A stretch of DNA of 64,000 bases, from contig CM048850.1 of the NCBI GenBank assembly GCA_026545225.1, positions 4,650,001 through 4,714,000 on the forward strand. The letters run 5' to 3'. Under the pieces are notes generated by a model. The model ran no database searches, was not told the origin of the DNA, and worked only from the letters and a program-made list of their open reading frames with translations. Shown here in pieces: positions 24,715 through 35,600 of this stretch. Source of the DNA: Cornus controversa. Its lineage: Eukaryota; Streptophyta; Magnoliopsida; Cornales; Cornaceae. Numbering within the stretch: the stretch's first letter is position 1; the number at the start of each line of letters is the position of its first letter. A program made the position numbers and the translations under genes.

Positions 24715-24998
24715 TCATTGGAAATCAATTGTTTGTATTGTCTTCCCCAATCCCCTGCTCCAAGTTGAAAAAATAAAAGATAAGTTAGGAATCAACATAA
24801 TTAGCACACCATGAAATAGAGCAAGTATGTGAAATAATTTTACTTTATCAATAATCTTCTTAAATGCACTCTTTACCAAGAATCCTGAAAATAATAAAAA
24901 AAACAAAAAAAACCTAATGACTCCAATAAAGTTGGACATCAAAGAAAATTCCAGTTGCGGTTTATAAGCCAAATTAATTGATGAGCTACAGGACCTAC
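24715..24998 (-). pseudogene. degenerate exons 2-3 of a SWITCH2/ERCC6L2-like SNF2 helicase gene
   Basis: On the minus strand, an AG-acceptor-like site near 24,770 is followed by codons GLGKTIQTIDF, the Walker A (motif I) region of SNF2 helicases, and soon by a stop and AALY. About 130-220 bp upstream, a second stretch (about 24,985-24,900) begins with SIN and ends near GVI. It aligns loosely, with small deletions, to the exon that precedes motif I in plant SWITCH2 (LEHQREG... region). The first exon of what appears to be the same gene is at 41,396-41,803 on the same strand. The family are SWI2/SNF2 DNA-dependent ATPases related to ERCC6L2. This copy cannot be functional: exon 2 is frameshifted, and the gag-only element lies immediately beyond exon 3. 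Exon 2 is the weaker part of the call. Confidence 0.5.
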
Positions 24999-26998
24999 CA
25001 CCGGGCAATACTTTTTATATTGCAAAATACAGATGAGATACATCAAAAAAATTCTCAAAATGAAGATTCTTTTTATTAAGAATGTGAAGAACTCTCGAGT
25101 AAGGGATAGTATTGATCATTCTAATTTCCTAGCCAGTCTTTTTAGTATTGCCATCTTTGGAAGACGATAATTTAAAAATAAATCCAGCAGGTTATTCAAA
25201 TAAATAGAGTACTCTTAAGTGTGCAGTTAGGCAAAAAGCAAATAAATGGAGTACTCAAGTGTGCAGTTAGGCAAAAAGTGTTTGTGCCAAGTATGTAAAC
25301 CAAATACTGATTAATCCTTCACTTAAAAGTAGCATCATTTGACAGAAGATGCAGCTGATGTAAAACAAAGTGAGGCTTTTATTCTGTTTTGGTTGGTTGA
25401 ATGAAAATTTACTCATGAAAAAAAAATTGAGGCTTCATAAAGCTGAAACCAAATAGTTAGCATAGGGCTTTGTGACTTCAGCTCTTATTCTGAATGAAAA
25501 ATCCATATTAAGAAATTTTATTTGATTGTACTCTGGGACAAGAAAATAGTAACATGACTTGTGCAATGAGTTGCAAGGGAATATATCCCTTAGATGAATT
25601 GGCTATAAAACTTCACAATTTATTGAAATAATTTCCTTTTCATCATAGTAAATTTAAAGCTCAACTTAAAATACAATGTATAATGAATTGGACTGTCTAC
25701 AGAAATAATCTAATACATTGATCATGCTCAGCATAATGGAGGACATGAGAAAACTGAAAAAACAAAAAGTCATAATGCAGGAAGTAGATAGAAAAAAAAG
25801 GCTCAATGTGCTGCTCTAGAATCAAGACAAATGTAAACTATCAAGGATTATTGGCAATCGATGAGTATAATTGTTTCTAAGAGGGACAAAAAATCTTCCG
25901 ATAAAAACTTGTAGAAATGGCTAGAATTTAAAAAAGCATGAGAGAGAGAGAGAGAGTCTGTAGGAAAGGATGACTATAGAGCAAATTCGCTTAAATACTA
26001 GAAAAGGAGGTACAACTTAAACATGAAGAGACCATTTTTAGTGGTCTAGTATGATATACAAGATCAGACAATTCAGATAGGGTTTGTTTTATAAAAATGC
26101 TTACCTTCCCAAAAAAATGGTGTTTCAAAGAGTTCAATGAATGTCAAAAGATCGAGCTTTAAAGTTCACCTCTGACTTAGATCCATTAGTGGACAAACAT
26201 ACAATAAAAAATTTTAAATACAGGAATTGAATAAAATTGTAAAGACAAAAATAGTAAGAGAGTATTAGTACATATAATATAATAATATTTATGAAATTTA
26301 TCGAGTTTCATCTACCATACTATGTTTACTATTAGCACAGAAAATCAAATTAATAATTAAGATTATTGTCATGTTCGTGCCATTTTATTTTATTTTATTT
26401 AAGGATTTGCAGTCTCAATATATCCATGTAACGTCATGTCACTACATGTTGCTCATGTCTGCGTTATTAGTATTACACATCTTCAATTCTAGGAATATTT
26501 TAGGAGTATCAACAGACCTTTTGCAAATGAAACAAGCAAGGATAAGGGAAAATAAAGTCCATCCACAAGCATGGAACAATCAATATCCTCTTCCAATTAA
26601 TTAGAAAAAGAAATTAGATTTCCAAAGATGTTTTATATAAACATTTGCTCCTAGAGGAGTAGAAAACTTTACCTTGTCAAGATCAGTGTGTGTAAAAACA
26701 ACATAATCATTGCATGTTATGCAATTTCGTAGAGCAAATAGTCTCTTTTCGATGCACTGAACAACTTCTTGACCTAGCAGACTATTCCTCAAGTGCTAAA
26801 GTTCTTCAGTACGAATAAACAAAATTATGAATGTGAGGCCCCTATGTTTAAAAACATGCAGTCAAATGTGAATCAAACAAAATTAATATGTGAAAAAGTT
26901 CTAGTAATTTTAGTTCGATGTATAGGACAAGAGTAACAAATCAAATTATACATTCAACAAGACCTATACTATGTTAAGTGTAACATCTTTCTGAGGAA
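24999..26998. other. remaining intron-like DNA between helicase exons and the Athila element
   Basis: AT-rich and gene-free. It contains a short tandem duplication near 25,190-25,280 (AGTGTGCAGTTAGGCAAAAAG twice) and the 74-bp repeat at 25,631-25,703. If the split-helicase reading is right, this is part of intron 1. Confidence 0.4.
25631..25703. repeat. 74-bp repeat, right copy (pairs with 14,331-14,404)
   Basis: Nearly identical to the left copy, in direct orientation; one A/C difference (TTGGACTGTC against TTGGCCTGTC) is visible. Confidence 0.8.
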
Positions 26999-27003
26999 CA
27001 TAA

Positions 27004-28400
27004 TGATGTGGTCGGAACTAAATTATATTGTAAGCTTAATTTTTCCCTTTTTATCAAAATATAATTTAACCACTCGCAAGAGCACGAATCTTTGTAGATA
27101 AGGTTCTATATGGAGGGTATCGATCCCACGAGGACTAGTCGTTAATTGTCATAAAGAAAGATTAATTCTACTTTAATTCTAAAAACAGGTTTTTGGTTTT
27201 GTGTTTAAAACTATTGCGTAAATGAAATGACGATAAAATTAAAGAGTAAAGTTGGGAGAGAGAACTAGGGTTGGTTTCCACCACTAGCCATTCACATGTT
27301 CATAAGTGTAGCAAGCATGGGATTCATTAATTAAATGTCTAACAATGTCATTAGGCTTGTGACCTCAATGACATATCAAAAGATCAATGTGTGTGCTAAC
27401 CTATCATAATCCATCTTCAACAAGCATAGCTCTTCAACCTAACTAATTACCTAATTACTCTACTCTCTACGTAAACACTACATGCATCCAAACTACCTTG
27501 TCTTGGCATGGTCTATACAAACTAGCATCACACATTCATTTAAACACCATTATCTAGCCATCATTTGCACTTCTTGTGGAATATGCAAATGTTGTGCATT
27601 CAAGTGACAAAACCTACTCTAAGACAAGAATAAATTCCAAATCAAATGAATATATATAAGAAATGTATTTGTGTACATAATCACTAGGCTAAATAATCAA
27701 CATTTAATTACAAATCCCCAAGAGCTACAAAGATGAACAAGTTTACATGGCTAGGGGTTGAAACCAACACCCTAGTAGAAGAGTTAGTTGCTCATGGTTG
27801 CCTTGCACCCTTCCATTGATGAAGAGAATGAAGCTTCTTGGTCTGGTTCAGCTTTTCTCTTCCTCTCCCGAAGGTCTCTCCTTTAGTATCCTGATGTGTA
27901 TATTGAGAGATATGAGATATGTGGCTTTTGGTGCTTTTTGTATGCTTTTTGGCTCCTTTGGGCCCACCATATATATATATATATCATTATATATATCTCT
28001 TGTATCAAGAAGGCCCCCAAAAGTCTTGTTCAAGTCAGACAATCCCCCTAAGTCGTGCAAAAAGGGGGATTTTGTTGCAAGTGGGAGAGCAGGTGAGCAA
28101 GTGTCCAAGTGGGCTCTGCAGCATTTCGATTGATCGAAATTGCCTTTCGATTGATCGAGATTTCGATCAATCGAAATCTCGATTGATCGAAATCCACATC
28201 TCGATTGATCGAGATGCCTTGGCAACATTTTCTGATTTCATCTCTTGACTGCAGAAAGCTTCCAACTTTGCTCCATTTACTCCAATACCTGCAATACATC
28301 AAAAACACAAAAATACCGTAAACATATCTCGGTAAACGCAAAAACGGAACTAACATATGCAATAAAGAGGGTTCAAATGCATGGAATTGAACACTTATCA
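27004..28400 (-). repeat. 3' LTR of the Athila element
   Basis: 1397 bp. On the plus strand it runs from TGATGTGGTCGG to CACTTATCA. It contains a (TA)n/TATA-like run near 27,971-28,000, with the palindrome cluster 28,123-28,215 lying upstream of it in the element's orientation. Confidence 0.95.
28123..28215. promoter_or_regulatory. TCGATYRATCGA palindrome cluster (5 copies)
   Basis: Five closely packed, partly overlapping copies. In the element's direction they lie 185-280 bp into the LTR, upstream of the TATA-like run, as expected for U3 promoter elements. Confidence 0.7.
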
Positions 28401-28414
28401 CACCCCCAAACTTA
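28401..28414 (-). other. polypurine tract of the Athila element
   Basis: On the minus strand TAAGTTTGGGGGTG directly precedes the 3' LTR (TGATAAGTG). It is the plus-strand primer for reverse transcription. Confidence 0.85.
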
Positions 28415-30209
28415 CATATTGCTAGTCCCTTAGCAATACAATATTACAAAAATGAAGTCAACTATCTTATACAAAAGTTTAATCATGCTCAGTCATCAAC
28501 TAGATAAAGGGCGCTCATCCATTCATTTCACAATTGGCAAATGCAACAAGTATTACAGAACTATGTGGTCATTAGCAAAAATGGACTTTCACAAGCTATA
28601 AATGAACGACAGTCCCCACATACTGGCCAGCCCGAACACTATAACAATTCCAACCCCAAAATCCTCTTTGAAAAGTGAACATGCATTCTAACGCGTGGCT
28701 TTTGTCATATTTGGAGAAGAAAACGAACAAATCTATTTTTAAGAGAAAAACTCATTGAAAATGCTCAACACGGCTGTTTCATTATCACAAAACATTCATG
28801 ATTGCTCATGTGCGGATGACCGTGCAATGCTTAGCTCTTTTTGCTTTCTTGCAAGCCCATGTAGCGGCATTGGGCCAATGACTCCCAAACCAATTGGTTT
28901 TAGGGCATTAGGCGAAGAAGCACCCCTCGGACTTAATAACCGAGCTTACAAGGCGATGAGCGTAAGCAAGCCACCCGCTTATTACTGCTCAACCTTACAC
29001 ACTTTTACACGAATATTTCCTGCTTTGAGGCATAGAAATCCGGTTTATTTAGTGAGAAGGCTTATTGCATATTTTTCTCTTTTTATTAATTTTTTTTTTT
29101 TTTTACAACAACCGGAAGAACTTATTCTCTAAGTTGTTCAGATAAAAACAGAAATTTCAAAAATTCTCCCTCAGACTTATACCCCACAATTTAAAATGCA
29201 TGTGTGCGAATTTGTGCGGTTAAGGACAAATTTAGGGCAAGAACTGTACGTGCTCGAATTTGGACAATAATGTAGACCGTTCTAGCCTACTATAAAGCTT
29301 GCAAAAGTGCGGGTATTTACAATGTTAAAGTTCTTAACTACCTGCTGCATTTACCTCGGACATTTATTCGAATGATCTTCCTTTAAAAAGCAAGACATCA
29401 TAGCAAGCATGCAAAAATATCAAAGAAATAAAAACTGCTCTACAATGATACTCAATATAATGACTGAACATTGCATGCATATGCAAGTGGTATAGCATAC
29501 CGCACCCCCAAACTTATATGCAACATTGTCCTCAATGTTTGGACAAGAAGAACAAGGAAAGAAGTTACCGGGATGGCCGAAGGCGAGAAAAATGGTATTC
29601 CACTGCGGCGGTCATCCTGTAAATAAGAAAAACCTGCACAGAATACCAACTGGATACCACGAGCATTAAAAGGAACAAAAAGTAGATAAATAGAACAAAA
29701 TGAAATAATTACGCACAAACAGACAATGCCAATATCACTGTATATCTAATGGTCTGAACTGGTGTTTCCCAATTGTCTAAGAGGTCTATGCGACAAGATA
29801 TTGACTATCCAGGCGCGCTAACGTATAGCATGCAAAGGGGCTGCCTTTCTTTATTACCGCCATACTGTGTTGAAGCAATCTCAACAGTATTGGGAATTAA
29901 AACCAGGCGGTAATAAACGGAAATCATCAACTGAATCGCATATAACAATTAGACAAGTGGTACTACATACATAGTCAAAGTATAGAGAACAGATAAATTG
30001 ACGAAAAGCAAAAAGAAAAGAAAGTAAAGATAACACATGTCATAAAAGAAAATATAAATGTATTCCATACAGATGAAAATGCGTTTCAGTACAAAGTGTA
30101 CATGTAGCTGGAATACACAAAAAAGAAACTAAACATGGCCAACATGGCCTATCAAAAATAAAGAAAGAAAAATACAGAAAGTAAAGCATAAAAGGTGAAT
30201 AAAGTGCAG
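28415..30209 (-). other. non-coding 3' internal region of the Athila element, with a second PPT-like site
   Basis: No convincing gene. At 29,503-29,516 the 14-base PPT motif CACCCCCAAACTTA (plus strand) recurs exactly, 1.1 kb inside the element. A 125-codon plus-strand ORF at 28,755-29,132 has no recognisable similarity and is antisense to the element. Confidence 0.6.
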
Positions 30210-30803
30210 CTACTCGAGGGCGGGTGGTGGTGGTGGGGGCTCGGTGGGAGCAGAAGTGGAGGTGGAGGCTCGACCTGCGAACAGGAACTGCAGATCCTGC
30301 CGGAAGGCTCGGAACTCATCTAAGATCGCTCTCTGGCCCTGCACCAGAGAAGAAATGTCCGTCCGAATACCCGCCAGCTGACTCTGCGTCACCTGGATGT
30401 GCTCGTCAAAACCCTGCTGGAGCCGCTCTACGTCAGCCGCCAGGCAGGAATAGCCCATCGCTAAGATATCATGCCGCTCTGCAGCGACATCCATCTCCTC
30501 CTCCTCCATCTCCTCATCCTCTGTCTCAGCCCCTGCTGGCTCTCCCTCATCCATCTCCACCGGGGCATCCATATCTACATCGTCTGATGGATCACCCTGA
30601 TGGTCCTGTCGCTCTAGGTGTCGCCTCACCCGATCCCACTGAGTAGATGTGAAGCGGGTGGGCGGTGCCAAGTGAATGTCAGTTCGACTGACCGGAATAC
30701 TGGCACTGCTGAGAAAAACGACGATCAGGAAAGGAAAGGGAAGCCGCCAACTCGCTGCTCTCCTCTTCCTCTTGTTGACGAGGCCATCCCAAACTTTGTG
30801 CAT
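30210..30803 (-). CDS. C-terminal part of the Athila second gene (acidic, coiled-coil-like)
   Basis: A GC-rich ORF of 197 codons directly follows 30,810-31,433 on the minus strand in another frame, so the two were probably one protein joined by a frameshift or splice. It has a short hydrophobic stretch near its start (LPFPFLIVVFLSSA), an acidic block (DEGEPAGAETEDEEMEEEEM), a probable coiled coil (VERLQQGFDEHIQVTQSQLA) and a proline-rich end. The hydrophobic stretch could be read as a membrane segment, as claimed for some Athila env-like ORFs. It lies close to the junction where the frame is uncertain, so I do not rely on it. Function unknown. Confidence 0.55.
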   Translation of the reverse strand: MHKVWDGLVNKRKRRAASWRLPFPFLIVVFLSSASIPVSRTDIHLAPPTRFTSTQWDRVRRHLERQDHQGDPSDDVDMDAPVEMDEGEPAGAETEDEEMEEEEMDVAAERHDILAMGYSCLAADVERLQQGFDEHIQVTQSQLAGIRTDISSLVQGQRAILDEFRAFRQDLQFLFAGRASTSTSAPTEPPPPPPALE

Positions 30804-30809
30804 CTGTCC

Positions 30810-31433
30810 CTAGATAAGCGATGGGACAGAAAACCAAGCGCCCGTATGGAAAGCATAGAGGCAATGGAGGAGGTCACCCCTGCGCTCGGCCACGTGCTGC
30901 AACGGACACGCGTTCTTGAGGAGAACGGTGTCCAGGAACCAATATCTGCTCGGGCACATCGACTTGGACGTGCAGTTATGGTTGGGCGTGGTAAACGCCC
31001 CGCCACACATGTCCATCATTATCGAGAAGAGCGTGGTGTCTGCTGGGAGCGCTGCACTATAGAGTGGCTGACCATCCGGGCCAACCATGTCCGGCGGCTG
31101 CTGGTGAGGGATGCCGAGCATATGAGCAATCCGACTCGGCGTAATCGTGATCGTGACAGTGGCCACGGTAGTCTCGAGTGTATCTGGCGCTGTGCAGGAG
31201 TACGTCATATGCTCGTAAAAGACCTGCACTAGGCGCTCGTGTGCCACATCGGTGGGAGGCACACATAGCCGGTCGAGGCGACGCCTCCTGAGCTCGGCAA
31301 CCGTCCACTCGGTGTCAGGACGCCTCTCGAACTCCGCTAAGTCGAAAACCTGCTCCGGGTAGAACTTCCGGGACCGGAAGGCTCGCCCGGGCACGTCACG
31401 AACAGCACCGGCGGCGTTTTTCACTCTCGCCAT
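30810..31433 (-). CDS. 'putative plant transposon protein' (Transposase_32-like) ORF in the env position of Athila
   Basis: The ORF runs from 31,463 to a stop at 30,810. I favour the ATG at 31,433 (MARVKNAAGAVRD) because an acceptor-like AG at about 31,453 lies after the first ATG. It shows the family pattern: SRKFYPEQVFDLAEFERRPD, a conserved R-L-V-x-x-F-Y (HERLVQVFYEHM), ITITPSRIAHMLGIP, and a C-terminal core with RYWFLDTVLLKNACPLQH. A diverged relative is at 8322-9515. The region is clearly richer in GC than the rest of the element. A TATA box, 5' exon and intron appear to precede it, so it may be made from its own transcript. The biochemical role of the family is not established. The frame is lost at 30,810-30,830. 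Confidence 0.65.
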   Translation of the reverse strand: MARVKNAAGAVRDVPGRAFRSRKFYPEQVFDLAEFERRPDTEWTVAELRRRRLDRLCVPPTDVAHERLVQVFYEHMTYSCTAPDTLETTVATVTITITPSRIAHMLGIPHQQPPDMVGPDGQPLYSAALPADTTLFSIMMDMCGGAFTTPNHNCTSKSMCPSRYWFLDTVLLKNACPLQHVAERRGDLLHCLYAFHTGAWFSVPSLI

Positions 31434-31452
31434 CGCCTCGGAACAGTCTGCA

Positions 31453-32066
31453 CTGGATTCCAAAAGGTACGTAAATAAAAGATGAATAAGAAGAAAGTTA
31501 AACTACTACTAGACTAAAAGAATAAAAATAAAAATGTAGTCTTAGTCCAAGGTACTGACAAAAATGCAAAAAAAAATTGCACTCGAAGAGGCAATGTGAA
31601 CGGGTGCAGCCGAAACGAAGGTATCGCGGTTACACACCGTACACTAAGCGTTTGAAACGAAGAAAATGCCAAATCCCACTCCTGCTTGAATTCCTACCCC
31701 CCGAAACCCACAAAAACTCGATTCAGACATCGCAATCGCAACCATCCACCCCAACATGATCTAACTATGTTTATTCCGCTATAAAACTATCAAAAATGGC
31801 GAGAGAATAAACAAAAAGTAGCCATGCATCACTTACCTCGTGAGGAAGAAGATGAACGGCTCAACCGAAGAAAACTCCACGCGCAGCCGCGAAGAGAAGA
31901 TCGCGCAGATGCTAGCGGCGGATCGGACTGAGTCGGATGGCGGCGGATGATCGGGAATGGATGATCGAGTGCTCGGGAGTGCTTGGAGAAGGCTTGGATC
32001 GCACGGAGGAAGAGAAGAAGTCGGATGGTCTTTTAAAATGGGAGGGAAGCCCAACGGTTTAAATAG
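31453..32066 (-). promoter_or_regulatory. putative internal promoter, 5' exon and intron of the Athila second gene
   Basis: On the minus strand CTATTTAAAC, a good TATA box, lies at 32,057-32,066, about 30 bp downstream of the nearest palindrome copy (32,097). A second TATA-like TTTTAAAAG lies near 32,036. Downstream is a CT-rich leader, then a strong donor GAG|GTAAGT at 31,836 and a pyrimidine-rich stretch ending in a CCAG acceptor near 31,453, 20 bp before the favoured ATG. This is inference from sequence only. Confidence 0.5.
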
Positions 32067-32096
32067 ATTTTCGGCTCACGTGCAGGCTCCGCGTGC

Positions 32097-32479
32097 ATTT
32101 CGATTGATCGAAATATGCATTTCGATCAATCAAGATTTCGATTGATCGAAATCTTGCTTCGATCAATCGAAACCAGCTTCGATGGATTGAGATTGTCTTT
32201 TCGCTCAATCAAAAATTCCTTCCCTGAATCACATTTTTACTTCGATCAATCGAACATTTAATTGATGCAATCGAACTTTTATTTCGATCAATCGAAATCC
32301 CATTTCGATCAATCGAAAGTTTCGATCGATCGAAGACCTATCGAAGTGCAATCGAAGAATACCACCTCTCGGGACTTTGGACTTGGCAAATCTCTGCAAT
32401 TTTTCGATCAATCGAAACCAAAATTTCGATCAATCGAAATTTTCGATTGATCGAAATCTTGGTTTCGATCAATCAAAAT
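32097..32479. promoter_or_regulatory. TCGATYRATCGA palindrome cluster inside Athila (about 10 exact and 4 degenerate copies)
   Basis: The densest run of the motif in the window. It lies between the end of integrase (32,649) and the putative TATA box of the second gene (32,060). Variants include TCGATCGATCGA near 32,321. The decayed copies suggest it is older than the LTR clusters. Confidence 0.7.
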
Positions 32480-32648
32480 GCTCAAAAACAATCAGTTTAA
32501 AATATGCTTCAGAGACTTGGATATTGGGGAATTAGATACTACATTGCTTAGATACAAACCTACTTTGGATTAAAGGGACACCATGGAAGCTTGATAGCTA
32601 CCATGGCTTCGCCACCTTACACGTCTATGGCGCGACGTCCAGATCGGC

Positions 32649-35600
32649 TCACGAGTCAAAATACACGGGATCCGTCAAAGTGACGATATCCACGTATTCG
32701 GTGGTGACTTGGTCATCCACGCACACTTTTAAGCGCTGCCCGTTTACTTTGAATATCGAACCGTCTTTCAAGTCCTTCAATTCCACCGCTCCGTGGGGAG
32801 CGATGGAATTAACCAAAAATGGACCATCCCAACGGGAGCGAAGTTTTCCGGGAAACAAATGGAGGCGTGAGTTGTACAACCAAACTTTTTGGCCCGGCGA
32901 AAATGTTTTGACTCGAATATTACGATCATGAAAGGCTTTGGACCTTGCCTTATAGATTTTTGCATTCTCATAAGCGTCATGTCGCAATTCTTCCAATTCA
33001 TTTAATTGAAGCTTCCGATTAGAACTGGCCTTTTTCATGTCAAAATTGAAGGTCTTGGTGGCCCACATAGCTTTATGCTCCAATTCAACCGGAAGATGGC
33101 ACGCCTTGCCATAAACTAACCGATAAGGTGACATTCCAATGGGAGTTTTATATGCGGTTCGGTATGCCTATAATGCGTCGTTTAGTCGCAATGACCAATC
33201 CTTCCGGTCAGGCCGAACAGTTTTCTGAAGAATGTTCTTAATCTCCCTATTGGATACTTCTACTTGGCCACTAGTTTGAGGATGGTAGGGGGTGGCTACT
33301 TTGTGCGTGACGGAGTATTTGAGAAGCAAGGTTCGAAGGAACCGATTACAGAAATGCTTACCTCCATCACTGATGATGGCCCGAGGCGTACCAAACCGGC
33401 TAAAAATGTTAGCTTGTATGAATTTAACCACGACTGCGTGATCGTTGGTTTTGGTAGCAACGGCCTCTATCCACTTAGATACGTAGTCCACCGCCACAAG
33501 TATGTACTCATGACCAGTAGAGGGTGGAAATGGTCCCATGAAGTCAATGCCCCACACATCAAATATTTCAATGATAAGAATAGGGTTAAGAGGCATCATG
33601 TCCTTCCGAGACATCGCGCCAAGGCGCTGACATCGCTCACAAGAGCGGCAGAATGAATATGCATCCCGATGAAGTGTCGGCCAGAAAAATCCGCATTGAA
33701 GAATTTTTGCTGCGGTTTTCTTAGCACTAAAGTGTCCCCCACAAGCGAGTGTATGACAAAATTTAAGAATGCTTTGGAATTCACTGTTGGGTACACACTT
33801 ACGAATTATTTGATCGGGGCAGTATTTGAACAATTGAGGATCGTCCCAATAATATGATCGTGATTGGGAGAGAAAACGATCCTTCTCTTGTTTGGTCTAA
33901 GAAGATGGTATTTTACCGGTTGCCAAATAATTAACCACATCCGCATACCAAGGGATACTCTCTTGAGAGATGACAAAGAGTTGTTCATCCGGGAAGGATT
34001 CACAAACTGGAATGGAATTATGAAGGGATTCAACAAGAATTCTAGAAAGGTGGTCAGCTACCACATTTTCAGTTCCCTTTTTGTCTCTAATCTCAAAATT
34101 GAACTCTTGCAACAAGAGTATCCATCGGATCAACCTAGGCTTGGTGTCCTTTTTCGCCAAAAGATGTCGGAGGGCAGCATGGTCCGAATAGACAATGACC
34201 TTTGAACCTAATAAATAAGCTCGAAATTTGTCTAATGCAAATACTACCGCAAGCAATTCCTTTTCCGTTGTGGTATAATTGATTTGAGCCTCGGAAAGGG
34301 TTTTACTTGCGTAGTAGATGACATGTGGCAGTTTGTCTACTCGTTGCCCTAAGACAGCACCCATGGCATAGTCGGATGCATCACACATAATCTCAAATGG
34401 GAGAGCCCAATTTGGAGGGATTAGAATTGGAGCGGTTGTAAGCATGGTGCGGAGTTTTTCAAAAGCGTCAAGGCACGCTTCATCAAAGGTAAAGCAAGAC
34501 TCTTTTTCAAGAAGGCGACACAAAGGCCGAGAGATCTTGCTAAAGTCTTTGATGAAACGGCGATAAAAGCCCGCATGCCCAAGGAATGAATGAATCTCTC
34601 TCACCGTTGATGGTGGAGGAAGTTTAGAAATGAGTTCAACCTTGGCTTTATCAACCTCTATTCCTCGCTTAGACACAATGTGCCCTAGGACAATACCCTC
34701 TTGAACCATAAAGTGACTCTTTTCCCAACTAAGAATTAGGTTGGTTTCTTGACATCGTTTGAGAACACAAGCTAGATTTTGGAGGCATGATTCATATGAA
34801 GGCCCAAAAACGGAAAAATCATCCATGAACACTTCTAAGAATTTTTCCACCATGTCCGAGAAGATAGACATCATACACCGTTGAAAAGTTGCCGGTGCAT
34901 TGCACAACCCAAAGGGCATGCGTCTATAAGCAAATGTGCCGAAGGGACATGTAAAGGTGGTTTTCTCTTGGTCCCTCGGGTCTATAGCAACCTGATTATA
35001 GCCGGAATATCCATCCAAAAAGCAATAAAAGCTTTGCCCGGCCAATCTCTCCAATATTTGATCAATGAATGGGAGGGGGAAGTGATCTTTTCGAGTGGCT
35101 GAATTTAATTTCCTATAATCAATGCACACTCTCCATCCTGTGGTGGTGCGTTGGGGAACTAATTCACCCTTATCATTAGGTTGCACCGTAATACCAGACT
35201 TTTTTGGAACCACTTGAGTGGGACTAACCCACTTGCTATCAGAGATGGGGTATATGATCCCCGCATCTAGTAACTTCACCACCTCCTTCATTACAACGTC
35301 CTTCATGTTTGGATTCAATCGACGTTGTGCCTCCCTTGAGGTCTTTGCATCCTCTTCCAAGTGTATGCGATGCATACAAACAGAAGGGTCTATTCCCTTA
35401 AGATCTACCACACTCCATCCTATTGCTTCTTTGTGCTCTTTGAGCACCTTTATGAGTTCCAATTCTTGATCATTTGTGAGATTGGAAGCAATAATGACTG
35501 GAAGGGTCTCATTTGCGCCCAAGAAAACATACTTGAGTGTAGCTGGAAGAGGCTTGAGCTCAAGTTGTGGTGGGAAAATTAAAGAAGGAGTTTGGGGAGT

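Noticed and set aside
28755-29132. 125-codon plus-strand ORF in the Athila 3' region
   Set aside because: No similarity recognised, low-complexity end, antisense to the element, in a region that is usually non-coding.
30720-30803. Reading the hydrophobic stretch as proof of an envelope protein
   Set aside because: It lies at an uncertain frame junction, and the preceding ORF resembles the plant-transposon-protein family rather than a glycoprotein.
30618-31232. 204-codon plus-strand ORF opposite the Athila second gene
   Set aside because: It is a shadow in GC-rich DNA, antisense to a recognisable protein, with no domain of its own.
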